This document shows positions 16,855 through 25,101 of a stretch of DNA of 28,245 nt, one piece after another. Origin of the DNA: Bacteroidales bacterium (GTDB lineage: Bacteria > Bacteroidota > Bacteroidia > Bacteroidales > UBA3663); the NCBI GenBank assembly GCA_017632695.1, contig JAGBQS010000284.1, positions 1-28,245 of the forward strand, written 5' to 3'. Made by a program: the position numbers and the translations under genes. Numbering within the stretch: position 1 is the stretch's first letter; every line of letters starts with the position of its first letter. Under the pieces are notes generated by a model that saw nothing but the letters and a program-made list of their open reading frames with translations, was not told the DNA's origin and did not search any database.

Positions 16855-17490
16855 ATGGATATTAATTTCGAAAAATTGGGAGGCTTGGTTCCTGCTATTG
16901 TTCAGGATGCCAACACCGACAAGGTGCTTATGTTGGGTTTCATGAATCAGGAAGCCTACGAAAAAACGGTTTCAACCGGTTTTGTTACGTTCTGGAGCCG
17001 CACCAGGAACACTCTGTGGACCAAGGGCGAAACTTCGGGCAATACATTAACCGTAAAGGAAATCCTGAACGATTGCGATCAGGATACTTTGCTGATTAAA
17101 GCCGTTCCGGCCGGTCCTGTATGCCATACGGGTGCAGATACTTGCTGGGGCGAGAAGAATCCGCATAAGGCTGCCAATGACAAGGATAATGCGCTGCTTT
17201 TCCTATCCGAACTGCAGGACTTTATTGAGAAACGTCACGAAGAGATGCCGGAAGGAAGCTATACGACCAGTCTGTTTAAGGACGGGTTGAATCGCATGGC
17301 ACAGAAGGTGGGCGAGGAGGCTCTTGAATTGGTGATTGAAGCAACTAACGGCACCAATGACCGTCTGATTTACGAAGGCTCGGATATGCTTTACCACCTG
17401 ATTGTGTTGCTGACCAGCAAGGGACTGCGTATTGAAGATATGGCAGCCGAATTGCGAGAACGCCACAATCCGGGCTGGAAGAAACACTAA
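16855..17490 (+). CDS. hisIE: Bifunctional PRA-CH / PRA-PH (HisIE)
   Basis: Fusion enzyme for the second and third steps of histidine synthesis. The PRA cyclohydrolase domain (1-105) shows LMLGFMNQEAYEKT, the cluster DCDQDT and zinc ligands in GPVCHTGADTCW. The PRA-ATP pyrophosphohydrolase domain (110-211) has SYTTSLFKDGLNRMAQKVGEE and the helical ending ELRERHNPGW. The 211-residue length is typical for the fused form found in Bacteroidetes. Confidence 0.97.
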   Translation: MDINFEKLGGLVPAIVQDANTDKVLMLGFMNQEAYEKTVSTGFVTFWSRTRNTLWTKGETSGNTLTVKEILNDCDQDTLLIKAVPAGPVCHTGADTCWGEKNPHKAANDKDNALLFLSELQDFIEKRHEEMPEGSYTTSLFKDGLNRMAQKVGEEALELVIEATNGTNDRLIYEGSDMLYHLIVLLTSKGLRIEDMAAELRERHNPGWKKH

Positions 17491-17541
17491 GAGACCTTAG
17501 TCCGGCCTGTTATTACGAATACCGAAATCTTTTCCTGTAAA

Positions 17542-18354
17542 ATGATTAACTACAAAGGTGTCAATGTTGAGAGAGAGCAGCAATTGCTTTTGAAGGATGT
17601 AACCTTGCATGTGGGTAAGGGCGAGTTTGTGTATCTGATTGGTCAGGTAGGTTCGGGTAAGAGCAGCCTGCTGAAGACTATCTATGCAGAATTGCCGATT
17701 GCTGAGGGTGAGGCTACCGTTTTTGAGTATGACCTTAAGACAATCCGGCGTTGGCAGATTCCCTATTTGCGTCGGCGTTTGGGAATCATTTTTCAGGATT
17801 TTCAATTGTTGGTCGACCGTACGGTTCAACAGAACCTGGAATTTGTCCTGAAGGCTACCGGTTGGAAGAATAAATTGGAAATGGAAGACCGTATCAGTCA
17901 GGTACTCCATCTGGTAGGTATGGATAATAAAGGCTATCGGATGCCTAATACTTTGTCTGGTGGAGAGCAGCAGCGTGTGGTTATTGCCCGCGCGTTGCTG
18001 AATGACCCTTCGGTGATATTGGCAGATGAACCGACGGGTAATCTTGATCCGGCAACAAGTTCGAACATCGTTCAGCTGCTGTACGACATCTGCAAAGAAC
18101 GGAATACAACCGTTCTGATGTCAACCCACAATATGCAGTTGCTTGATCAGTTCCCCGGGCGGGTGCTGAAGGTTGAGAATGCCTCTGTTACAGAGATTAC
18201 TCCTGAGATTCAATCTGTTCCCACCGGGGAAGTTCCGGAAGAAACTCAAACCGGTTCAGCTGATGATTCAGCCGGCAACAGTAGTGATGAAGACCGTTGC
18301 TCACCATCAGATAGTCAACCTGAAGTGCGAAGTTGTATCGGACAATCTGATTAA
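17542..18354 (+). CDS. ftsE: FtsE-like ABC transporter ATPase
   Basis: Cytoplasmic ATPase of the FtsEX complex, which couples division to peptidoglycan hydrolases. Walker A is GQVGSGKS (34-41), the signature LSGGEQQ (138-144), Walker B ILADEP with Asp162-Glu163, and the H-loop MSTHN follows. The aromatic-rich start and RRRLGIIFQDFQLL are FtsE-like. The conserved part ends near residue 218 (VLKVENASVTEI); the last 52 residues are a low-complexity acidic and Ser-rich tail that lies opposite the convergent gene at 18197. FtsE proteins are usually 220-230 residues, so this tail is unusual. ftsX is not nearby, as I would expect in Bacteroidetes. Preceded by hisIE after 51 nt. Confidence 0.88.
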   Translation: MINYKGVNVEREQQLLLKDVTLHVGKGEFVYLIGQVGSGKSSLLKTIYAELPIAEGEATVFEYDLKTIRRWQIPYLRRRLGIIFQDFQLLVDRTVQQNLEFVLKATGWKNKLEMEDRISQVLHLVGMDNKGYRMPNTLSGGEQQRVVIARALLNDPSVILADEPTGNLDPATSSNIVQLLYDICKERNTTVLMSTHNMQLLDQFPGRVLKVENASVTEITPEIQSVPTGEVPEETQTGSADDSAGNSSDEDRCSPSDSQPEVRSCIGQSD

Positions 18355-18670
18355 ATACCTTCTGAGTCAGCGGCACTGTAGGAGCTTTGTATTCGATAAT
18401 GACTGCGGGATGTCCGAATTGGTCGTACACAACCGTATCGCAACGTTTTTCCATACGTCCTACGCGGATAGGAATCTCGTTTCCGATCCGCCCCTGTGGA
18501 AAGCCCAAGGTGTGAATCAGATGACACACGAAATGCTGGCGGACCCACTCTTCTGGAGTCAGTCGTACGTATTTTTTGCGTTGCGTGTCGAAAACTTCTT
18601 CAGCTCCGGTTTCAGAACAGATCCGGGTCTTGAGTTCGAATGAAGGCAGGTTCAGTTTTGGATAATTCAT
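18197..18670 (-). CDS. Small PD-(D/E)XK-like protein, HSDR_N type
   Basis: A 157-residue stand-alone protein resembling the N-terminal nuclease domain of type I restriction HsdR subunits. The fold signature is complete: Glu65 (NEIPI), Asp78 (RCDTVVYD), Glu93-x-Lys95 (IIEYKAP), and a Q-x3-Y motif (Gln108, Tyr112) as in RecB-like nucleases. It is not beside hsdM or hsdS, so a restriction role is unlikely. This conserved Bacteroidales protein has no known function; nuclease activity is inferred from intact residues. It is convergent with ftsE and overlaps it by 158 bp; its promoter sits 5-12 bp before the ATG. Confidence 0.88.
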   Translation of the reverse strand: MNYPKLNLPSFELKTRICSETGAEEVFDTQRKKYVRLTPEEWVRQHFVCHLIHTLGFPQGRIGNEIPIRVGRMEKRCDTVVYDQFGHPAVIIEYKAPTVPLTQKVFNQIVRYNFALQVDYLMVSNGLHHYCCRLNHQLNRFEFLPELPRWEQIESQE

Positions 18671-18674
18671 GGCG

Positions 18675-18706
18675 CAAAGATATGTATTTTGTAATAACTG
18701 TCCAAA
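18675..18706 (-). promoter_or_regulatory. Promoter giving a probably leaderless mRNA for the HSDR_N gene
   Basis: On the minus strand TTTG (18703-18706), 20 bp, TATCTTTG (18675-18682) match the consensus exactly. The G of the -7 box is only 4 bp from the ATG (18668-18670), so transcription should begin at or within a few bases of the start codon. Confidence 0.65.
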
Positions 18707-18721
18707 TTTAAAGTTATAAAA

Positions 18722-19753
18722 ATGGCAAAGACAACAGATTTTGCAAGTATCACCAAGGATATTGAGAGCGGAAGATTCGCTCCCATATACTTGCTGTACG
18801 GTGATGAAAGCTATTTCATTGACCGTATTACGGATCTGTTGTCAGACAGGGTCCTGACCGAAGAGGAGAAGGATTTCAATCTGACTCAGGTGTATGGCGC
18901 CGATGTCACCAATTTAGGAGATGTGGTGAGTGCTTGCCGACGTTACCCAATGATGTCGGAATACCAGCTGGTGTTTTTGCGTGAGGCACAGATGCTGAAG
19001 CAGAATGCTGAACTGACGAAGCTGGAACAGCTTGAGGTCTATACGGCACATCCGCTTTCGAGTACCGTTTTTGTGATTACGATGAAGGGAAAGAAGCCAG
19101 ACAGCCGGCAGAAATGGGTGAAACAAATTGTGGATAATGGCGGAGTTGTGTTCGAAAGTGCCAAGGTGCCGGAATATAAACTGAAGGATTTCTTGCCTGG
19201 GTTCCTGGCTTCAACAGGCTTGCAGTTCGATGACAAGGCCATTCAGATGCTGATTGACTACATAGGATCGGATCTGTCCCGTTTGACCTCAGAAATCGAG
19301 AAGCTGAAAATAACCCTCACGGGAACGAAGGTTACGTCCGACCAGATTGCCAGTCATATCGGTATATCCAAAGAATTCAATTCTTATGAGTTGGTAAGCG
19401 CCGTCGCTAAGCGGGATTTCCGTAAATGCGAACTGATTCGCCGGTATTTTGCGCAAAATCCGAAAGCCAATCCGATACAGATTTCCATATCTGTTCTGTT
19501 CTCTTTCTTCTCGAATATCATGCTGGCACATTATGCGCAGGACAAGTCGGTAAATGGACTGATGAAAGAAATTGGGTTGAATTATCCGCAAGCCAAAGAC
19601 GTGCTGGCTGCAATGAAAATATACAATGCCTGGAAGGCAATGCAGAATATAGCCTTGCTCCGCGATTACGATGCGAGGCAGAAAGGAGCCAGAGGAGTTA
19701 ATATCCCGGATGATCAGGCATTGCAGGAACTGCTTTACAAACTGATGCATTAA
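18722..19753 (+). CDS. holA: DNA polymerase III subunit delta
   Basis: Clamp-loader subunit that opens the beta clamp. The N-terminal AAA-like domain has the usual beginning (IYLLYGDESYFIDRITDLL, residues 22-40), and the middle contains RRYPMMSEYQLVFLREAQ and VFVITMKGKKPDSRQKWVK. The C-terminal helical collar domain spans about 210-343 (SISVLFSFFSNIMLAHYAQ). The 343-residue length fits. The gene is divergent from the HSDR_N gene with 51 bp between them; no convincing -7 box is visible on this strand. Confidence 0.95.
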   Translation: MAKTTDFASITKDIESGRFAPIYLLYGDESYFIDRITDLLSDRVLTEEEKDFNLTQVYGADVTNLGDVVSACRRYPMMSEYQLVFLREAQMLKQNAELTKLEQLEVYTAHPLSSTVFVITMKGKKPDSRQKWVKQIVDNGGVVFESAKVPEYKLKDFLPGFLASTGLQFDDKAIQMLIDYIGSDLSRLTSEIEKLKITLTGTKVTSDQIASHIGISKEFNSYELVSAVAKRDFRKCELIRRYFAQNPKANPIQISISVLFSFFSNIMLAHYAQDKSVNGLMKEIGLNYPQAKDVLAAMKIYNAWKAMQNIALLRDYDARQKGARGVNIPDDQALQELLYKLMH

Positions 19754-19810
19754 ATAAGAAGAATGTGGATTACTAAATAGAAATTATTGAACCTTTAAAA
19801 ATTAATTATT

Positions 19811-21631
19811 ATGAGATCGTTGACAAAACAGGAAATTGAGAAGTTAGTCTCTTCCGGTTGCTCGGCAGACGAATGGGGTAATATTCGTGTGGCCGAAAGT
19901 TTTGATGCCAACAGGCTTCGACAGGTTTCATTCTATGGAAATGTCACTTTGGGAGATAATTCCGGCTCTATCTCTTTTTCTGACGGTTTCCCGAAGCAAT
20001 GTGGAATTTACAATGCAACCTTAAGGAATGTATCCGTGGGCGATAACTGCCTCATTGAAAACGTTAATGGTTTTATCGACAACTATGAAATCGGAAACGG
20101 GTGTCTGATCAGCAATGTGTACTGTATGGAAACTACTGCTGAAGCAAATTTCGGAGAAGGTACCGTTATCCCGGTCCTGAACGAGGCTGGCGACGGAAAC
20201 GTTATGCTTTTCGAAGGACTGACCTCCCAGTTGGCTGCCATACAGGTCAAATATGAGCAGAATTCCCATCTGACGGATGCTATCCGGAAGCTGATCCTGA
20301 AGGATATTTCAGAAAGAAACGGCAAGTCTGGCCGGGGAAAGATCGGGGCCAAGGTACAGATTCTGAATGTGGGTCGGATTATTGATTGCCGGATCGGTGA
20401 GGGCTGCCGTATTGATGGTGCCCAATTGCTGAAGTCTTGTACTTTGTCATCCGATGTTTTTGTAGGAACCGGAGTGATAGCCGAGGAATGTGTGATCTGC
20501 CGTCAGTCAGAAGTATCGAAGAATGCCAATCTTGAAGGTTGTTTCGTGGGAGAGGCATCTACCATCACAAACGCTTTCAGCGCTGAACACTCCATCTTCT
20601 TTGCCAATAGCTTTATGGGTAATGGAGAAGCTTGCGCTGCATTCTGCGGTCCGTTTACGGTAAGCCATCATAAGGGCTCGCTGCTGATTGGATCTGATTT
20701 CTCTTTCTACAATGCCGGTTCTGCTACCAATTTCTCAAATCATGCTTACAAGATGGGCCCGATGCATTGGGGCGTTTTGGAACGCGGATCAAAGACTGCA
20801 TCCGGAAGTCATTTGCTGTTACCCGCCCAGATAGGTGCTTTCAGTGTCTGCTTGGGTAAGCTGACCAATCATCCGGATACACGCAACCTGCCGTTCTCTT
20901 ACCTGATTGCCGATGGTAACGATATGATTCTGGTACCCGGAAAGAATGTGGTGACGGTCGGTCTGTATCGGGATGTGAAGAAGTGGCCTCATCGTGACAA
21001 ACGTGGAGACAAGGCGTCAATCATCAATTTCGACTGGCTTTCACCTTATACAATCGGAAAGGTCTTGGAGGCAAAGAAGGCTTTGGAGAATCTGCTTGTT
21101 GAGTCAGAAGATAAGGAAAGATACAATTTCCAGGGTGGCATCGTAAAGCGGTCTTCTTTGGAGAAGGGCATATTCTATTATGATCTTGCCATTCGCCTGT
21201 ATCTGGGTATGGCGATTTCTTCTCATCAGACTGATATGCCGAAGCAGTCCATAGGCGAAGGATCGTGGAGCGATCTGTCCGGATTGCTGCTCCCGACTTC
21301 GGAGGAAGAGAAACTGATCCGTTCCATCAGTCAGGGAACCTTCGGTACAATGGAATCGGTTTTGGCCGAATTGCAGCAGATCCATAACAGATATGATGAG
21401 TTCCGTTGGACTTGGACCTATCCGCTTCTTTGTCAGTATTATCAGGTAGAAGGCAGTCTGACGCCAGCGAAGATTCAGGAAATTGAGAAAGACTATCAGG
21501 CAGCACGAAAGACATGGATTGAAGAAATCCGCAAGGATGCCGAAAAAGAGTTCAAGTTGGGTGATGTGGCACAGGAAACATATTTGAATTTTGTACATGG
21601 ACTCAATAAAGAATTAGGGAGTAACGTTTAA
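19811..21631 (+). CDS. DUF4954 protein, left-handed beta-helix type
   Basis: A 606-residue protein matching the DUF4954 family of Bacteroidetes. The N-terminal 350 residues are full of hexapeptide-like repeats with small and aliphatic residues (for example VSVGDNCLIENVNGFIDNY and CTLSSDVFVGTGVIAEEC), which suggests a left-handed parallel beta helix like that of GlmU, LpxA and other acyl or nucleotidyl transferases. The remainder is mixed, with helices at the end. No nucleotidyltransferase signature is visible. It begins 57 bp after holA and is followed by glmS after 28 bp, so it may act in UDP-GlcNAc or cell-envelope precursor metabolism (inference from context). Function is not established. 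Confidence 0.88.
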   Translation: MRSLTKQEIEKLVSSGCSADEWGNIRVAESFDANRLRQVSFYGNVTLGDNSGSISFSDGFPKQCGIYNATLRNVSVGDNCLIENVNGFIDNYEIGNGCLISNVYCMETTAEANFGEGTVIPVLNEAGDGNVMLFEGLTSQLAAIQVKYEQNSHLTDAIRKLILKDISERNGKSGRGKIGAKVQILNVGRIIDCRIGEGCRIDGAQLLKSCTLSSDVFVGTGVIAEECVICRQSEVSKNANLEGCFVGEASTITNAFSAEHSIFFANSFMGNGEACAAFCGPFTVSHHKGSLLIGSDFSFYNAGSATNFSNHAYKMGPMHWGVLERGSKTASGSHLLLPAQIGAFSVCLGKLTNHPDTRNLPFSYLIADGNDMILVPGKNVVTVGLYRDVKKWPHRDKRGDKASIINFDWLSPYTIGKVLEAKKALENLLVESEDKERYNFQGGIVKRSSLEKGIFYYDLAIRLYLGMAISSHQTDMPKQSIGEGSWSDLSGLLLPTSEEEKLIRSISQGTFGTMESVLAELQQIHNRYDEFRWTWTYPLLCQYYQVEGSLTPAKIQEIEKDYQAARKTWIEEIRKDAEKEFKLGDVAQETYLNFVHGLNKELGSNV

Positions 21632-21659
21632 TTTGTATTATTTTAAAAATTGATTTATT

Positions 21660-23546
21660 ATGTGTGGAATTGTCGGATATATCGGATTCAGGGATGCCTA
21701 TCCGATTTTGATTAAGGGCTTGCATCGTTTAGAGTACCGTGGATATGACAGTGCCGGTTGTGCATTGGTAAGTCAGTCGGCTACCTTGAATGTTTATAAG
21801 GCAAAGGGAAAGGTGCAAGATTTGGAAACAGCTACCCAGGGAAAAGATATCAGTGGCAGTTTGGGTATTGCTCACACCCGATGGGCAACGCACGGTGCTC
21901 CATCGGAAGTAAATGCACATCCCCATGTCTCGCAGTCAGGTAGCATCACGCTGGTGCACAATGGTATCATTGAGAACTATGCAACCTTGCGTTCCCAATT
22001 GGAAAAGCGCGGATTTGTGTTCCAGAGTCAGACGGATACCGAGGTATTGGTACAGTTGATAGAATACCAGAAGAATCTTCGCAACTGTGATCTGTCGGAA
22101 GCCGTTCGCCGTTCACTGAAGCTGGTGATCGGAGCTTATGCCATTGCCGTAATCGACAAGGCGGATCCGAACCGTCTTGTGGCTGCCCGCAAGGCGTCTC
22201 CGTTGGCAATCGGTATCGGAGAAGACCATAAAGAGTTTTTCCTTGCATCCGATGCTTCGCCTATTGCCGAATATACCAAACAGATTGTTTACCTTAACGA
22301 CGATGAAGTGGCCGTCATCGAGAGAGATAAGGACCTTCACATCATGAATCTTTTCGGACAGGACAAGGAGGCAACCGTAAAAGAGGTGGATGTTGATCTT
22401 TCGATGCTTGACAAGGGCGGATTCCCGCATTTCATGCTCAAGGAAATCTTCGACCAGCCGAACGTGCTTCGGGACTGTATGCGAGGCCGTATTATAAATA
22501 ATGTGTACAGTTCGGACAGCGGACAGGCACATGAACCTACATTGGACGTTGTGCTGAGTGCTGTTAAGGATCACCGTCGCGAACTTCTCCGTGCCCGTCG
22601 GATTGTTATCGTCAGCTGCGGAACATCGTGGCATGCCGGTTTGATTGGCAAGCAGCTGATCGAACATTTCTGCCGGATTCCAACTGAAGTTGTGTATGCT
22701 TCGGAGTTCCGTTATGCAGACCCGGTAATAGAGCCGGATGATGTGGTTATTGCCATCAGCCAGTCCGGTGAAACAGCCGATACGCTGGCAGCCATCCAGC
22801 TGGCAAAAGAGAATGGCGCCTTTGTGTATGGTATTGTGAATGCAGTCGGTTCGAGCATTGCCCGCAATACGGATACGGGAACCTATATTCACGTAGGTCC
22901 GGAAATCGGTGTAGCTTCGACAAAGGCATTTACCGGTCAGGTTGTCGTACTGGTTCTGTTTGCTTTGGCATTGGGTATGTACAAGGGTACCGTCGATCAG
23001 GAAGAATATCAGGAAGTGCTTGAAGAACTGACACATATTCCTGATAAGATTCAGGAGGCTCTGAAGCAGAACGATAAGGTTAAGGAATTATCCAAATTGT
23101 TTGCCGATTCTCCGAACTTCCTCTATCTGGGTCGCGGATACAATTATCCGGTAGCCCTTGAGGGTGCCTTGAAACTGAAAGAAATCAGCTATATTCATGC
23201 CGAAGGTTATCCGGCTGCCGAAATGAAGCATGGCCCGATTGCCTTGATCGACAAGAATATGCCCGTTGTTTTCCTGACGAACCATCATCGCCGTTACCAG
23301 AAAGTAATCTCAAATCTGCAGGAGGTTATTTCCCGACACGGACAGATACTTGCCATTATTCACGAGGGTGATGATCAGGTAAAGCGTATGGTCGAGAAAT
23401 ATATTGAAGTTCCACAGACTATATCCTGTCTGGCTCCGCTGATTTCAGTTATTCCGTTGCAATTGCTGAGCTATCATATTGCGGTGGCCCGAGGTCTGAA
23501 TGTCGATCAGCCCCGTAATCTTGCCAAGTCGGTGACGGTTGAATAA
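21660..23546 (+). CDS. glmS: Glucosamine-fructose-6-phosphate aminotransferase
   Basis: Makes glucosamine-6-phosphate from fructose-6-phosphate and glutamine, the first committed step to UDP-GlcNAc for peptidoglycan and lipopolysaccharide. Cys2 after the initiator Met is the amidotransferase nucleophile (MCGIVGYIG), with HTRWATHG following. Two SIS domains occupy about 300-620 (SCGTSWHAG, ISQSGETADT, EIGVASTKAFT), and the end DQPRNLAKSVTVE is the classic GlmS terminus. The length of 628 is near the usual 610-615. No glmS ribozyme-like structure was seen in the 28-bp gap upstream. Confidence 0.97.
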   Translation: MCGIVGYIGFRDAYPILIKGLHRLEYRGYDSAGCALVSQSATLNVYKAKGKVQDLETATQGKDISGSLGIAHTRWATHGAPSEVNAHPHVSQSGSITLVHNGIIENYATLRSQLEKRGFVFQSQTDTEVLVQLIEYQKNLRNCDLSEAVRRSLKLVIGAYAIAVIDKADPNRLVAARKASPLAIGIGEDHKEFFLASDASPIAEYTKQIVYLNDDEVAVIERDKDLHIMNLFGQDKEATVKEVDVDLSMLDKGGFPHFMLKEIFDQPNVLRDCMRGRIINNVYSSDSGQAHEPTLDVVLSAVKDHRRELLRARRIVIVSCGTSWHAGLIGKQLIEHFCRIPTEVVYASEFRYADPVIEPDDVVIAISQSGETADTLAAIQLAKENGAFVYGIVNAVGSSIARNTDTGTYIHVGPEIGVASTKAFTGQVVVLVLFALALGMYKGTVDQEEYQEVLEELTHIPDKIQEALKQNDKVKELSKLFADSPNFLYLGRGYNYPVALEGALKLKEISYIHAEGYPAAEMKHGPIALIDKNMPVVFLTNHHRRYQKVISNLQEVISRHGQILAIIHEGDDQVKRMVEKYIEVPQTISCLAPLISVIPLQLLSYHIAVARGLNVDQPRNLAKSVTVE

Positions 23547-23562
23547 TTCTGACCGGGTTTTC

Positions 23563-24534
23563 ATGAACGGACTTTGGACATTTATCAGAAACTGGATACT
23601 CCCACTGGCTATGTTAGTGGGAGTAGCTGAATATTTTGTCTTCGTTTCTTTGCCGTTAGGGGCAGAAGCACATCGTTGGACTTATGTTGCGGTTACCCGT
23701 TATATTCAGCCGATTCTTATTTTTCTGATGCTGTTTCTGTCGTTTCTGAAAGTCAGCCCGAAAGAGATGCGCCCCCGAAGATGGCAGGCTTGGGTATTGT
23801 CGGTTCAAGCATCGCTCTTTGTCGTCTTTTCGCTTTTGGCTATGGTGATGCCTAGCGAAGGGTTGAAAGTGCTTTGTGAGGGAGCTATGCTGAGTCTGAT
23901 TTGTCCGACAGCAACAGCTTCGGCGGTCATAACCGGCAAGTTGGGCGGCTCGGTTTCAGGTGTGGTCACCTACCTGATGATTTGTAATGTGATGGTATCG
24001 GTTGTGGCTCCGGTATTTATGCCGCTTGTCGAATCTTCCGATATCTCGTTCGTAGGAGCGTTCCTGTCGATTATGGGAAAGGTGTCACCTTTGCTGATAT
24101 TTCCTTTGGCATTGGCTTGGTTTGTAAGGTTTTGCATTCCGTCGCTTCATCGGGTACTCATCCGGTATAAAGACCTGTCCTTTTATCTTTGGACGGTTTC
24201 TTTGTCGATAGCTATTGCCGTAACCGTCCGGAGTATTGTGCACAGTTCGGTAAGTGTGTGGTATCTGGTCGGGCTGGCAGTCATTTCGGGGCTTTGCTGC
24301 CTGTTGCAGTTCCGGGTCGGTCAGGCAATCGGCCGGCGTTACGGAGCTTCGGAAAGAGTGACTGCCGGACAGGCATTCGGTCAGAAGAATACGGTTTTCA
24401 TCATCTGGTTCGGACAGGTTTTCCTGAATCCGGTAACATCGGTGGTCGGCGGATTCTATTCAGTTTGGCACAATATCATGAACTCCTGGCAGTTGTATAA
24501 TGTCAGAAAGAGAGGAATTGAGGGTAACGGTTAA
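23563..24534 (+). CDS. BASS-like membrane transporter
   Basis: A hydrophobic protein of 323 residues with about nine to ten membrane segments, related to the bile acid:sodium symporter superfamily. Recognisable parts are LICPTATASAVITGKLGG in the middle (the first core helix crossover, where the family has a conserved Pro and Ala) and TAGQAFGQKNTVFIIWFGQ near the end (second crossover). Substrate is not predictable. The open frame starts with TTG at 23539 inside glmS, but ATG 23563 is a better start, 16 nt after the glmS stop. It is likely co-transcribed with glmS. Confidence 0.8.
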   Translation: MNGLWTFIRNWILPLAMLVGVAEYFVFVSLPLGAEAHRWTYVAVTRYIQPILIFLMLFLSFLKVSPKEMRPRRWQAWVLSVQASLFVVFSLLAMVMPSEGLKVLCEGAMLSLICPTATASAVITGKLGGSVSGVVTYLMICNVMVSVVAPVFMPLVESSDISFVGAFLSIMGKVSPLLIFPLALAWFVRFCIPSLHRVLIRYKDLSFYLWTVSLSIAIAVTVRSIVHSSVSVWYLVGLAVISGLCCLLQFRVGQAIGRRYGASERVTAGQAFGQKNTVFIIWFGQVFLNPVTSVVGGFYSVWHNIMNSWQLYNVRKRGIEGNG

Positions 24535-24549
24535 TTCGGTTTGTTCAGT

Positions 24550-25008
24550 ATGAATAAGAAGGAACTCAGACAGGAAATACGCCGACGTATAGCTTTGCTC
24601 GATGCATCGGAAAAACAGCTTGCTTCCGATGCGGTTTGTAGGCAGATAGCAGAATCGGATGTGTGGCAGAAGGCAGGGAAGGTCCTGTTGTACGAAGCTT
24701 TGCCCGATGAGATATCATTACAACAGCTGATCCGTATGGCCCAGTTGGAAGGAAAGAAAGTTCTGATGCCGGAACCGACGGCCGATGCCGAGCCTTTGTC
24801 CGGTTTGGAAGATACGGATCTGGCCATTATTCCAGGTCGGGCGTTTACTGAATCAGGAGCCCGGATGGGAAGGGGAAAGGGGTATTACGACAGGATGCTG
24901 AAAGACCTGACTTGTCCGAAAATAGGTGTCGCTTTCCGATGCCAACTGGTAGATGATTTGCCAACTGATTCTTGGGATATACCGATGGACGAAGTTGTTT
25001 TGGGGTGA
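24550..25008 (+). CDS. 5-formyltetrahydrofolate cyclo-ligase, shortened
   Basis: Converts 5-formyl-THF to 5,10-methenyl-THF with ATP. Family marks are the helical start (MNKKELRQEIRRRIALLD, with the early lysines and arginines that contact the phosphate), LYEALPDEISL, and the ATP-binding IIPGRAFTESGARMGRGKGYYDRML (GRGKGYYDR is diagnostic). The protein has 152 residues, while the family usually has about 175-190. The shortening is in the middle: after KVLMPEP only about 15 residues precede DLAIIPG, where relatives have about 40. This removes part of the substrate-side loop, so activity is uncertain. ATG 24550 was chosen over the earlier TTG at 24541. Confidence 0.87.
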   Translation: MNKKELRQEIRRRIALLDASEKQLASDAVCRQIAESDVWQKAGKVLLYEALPDEISLQQLIRMAQLEGKKVLMPEPTADAEPLSGLEDTDLAIIPGRAFTESGARMGRGKGYYDRMLKDLTCPKIGVAFRCQLVDDLPTDSWDIPMDEVVLG

Positions 25009-25032
25009 ATTCGGAAGAATTTGCCCATTTTT

Positions 25033-25064
25033 TTTGTTTTTTTCAGTAGAAGTAATTATCTTTG
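25033..25064 (+). promoter_or_regulatory. Promoter of the aryl-polyene-like operon
   Basis: TTTG (25033-25036), 20 bp, TATCTTTG (25057-25064) match the Bacteroidetes consensus exactly. The leader to ATG 25102 is about 33 nt. The T-rich stretch before it (25028-25043) may also help end transcription from the cyclo-ligase gene, but no stem is visible. Confidence 0.7.
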
Positions 25065-25101
25065 CGCGCTTACATGTATCCCTTAATCAAAGAGTAAAAC
25101 T

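Noticed and set aside
21632..21659. Possible glmS ribozyme upstream of glmS.
   Set aside because: The gap is only 28 nt of AT-rich sequence, too short for the ribozyme, which is typical of Firmicutes.
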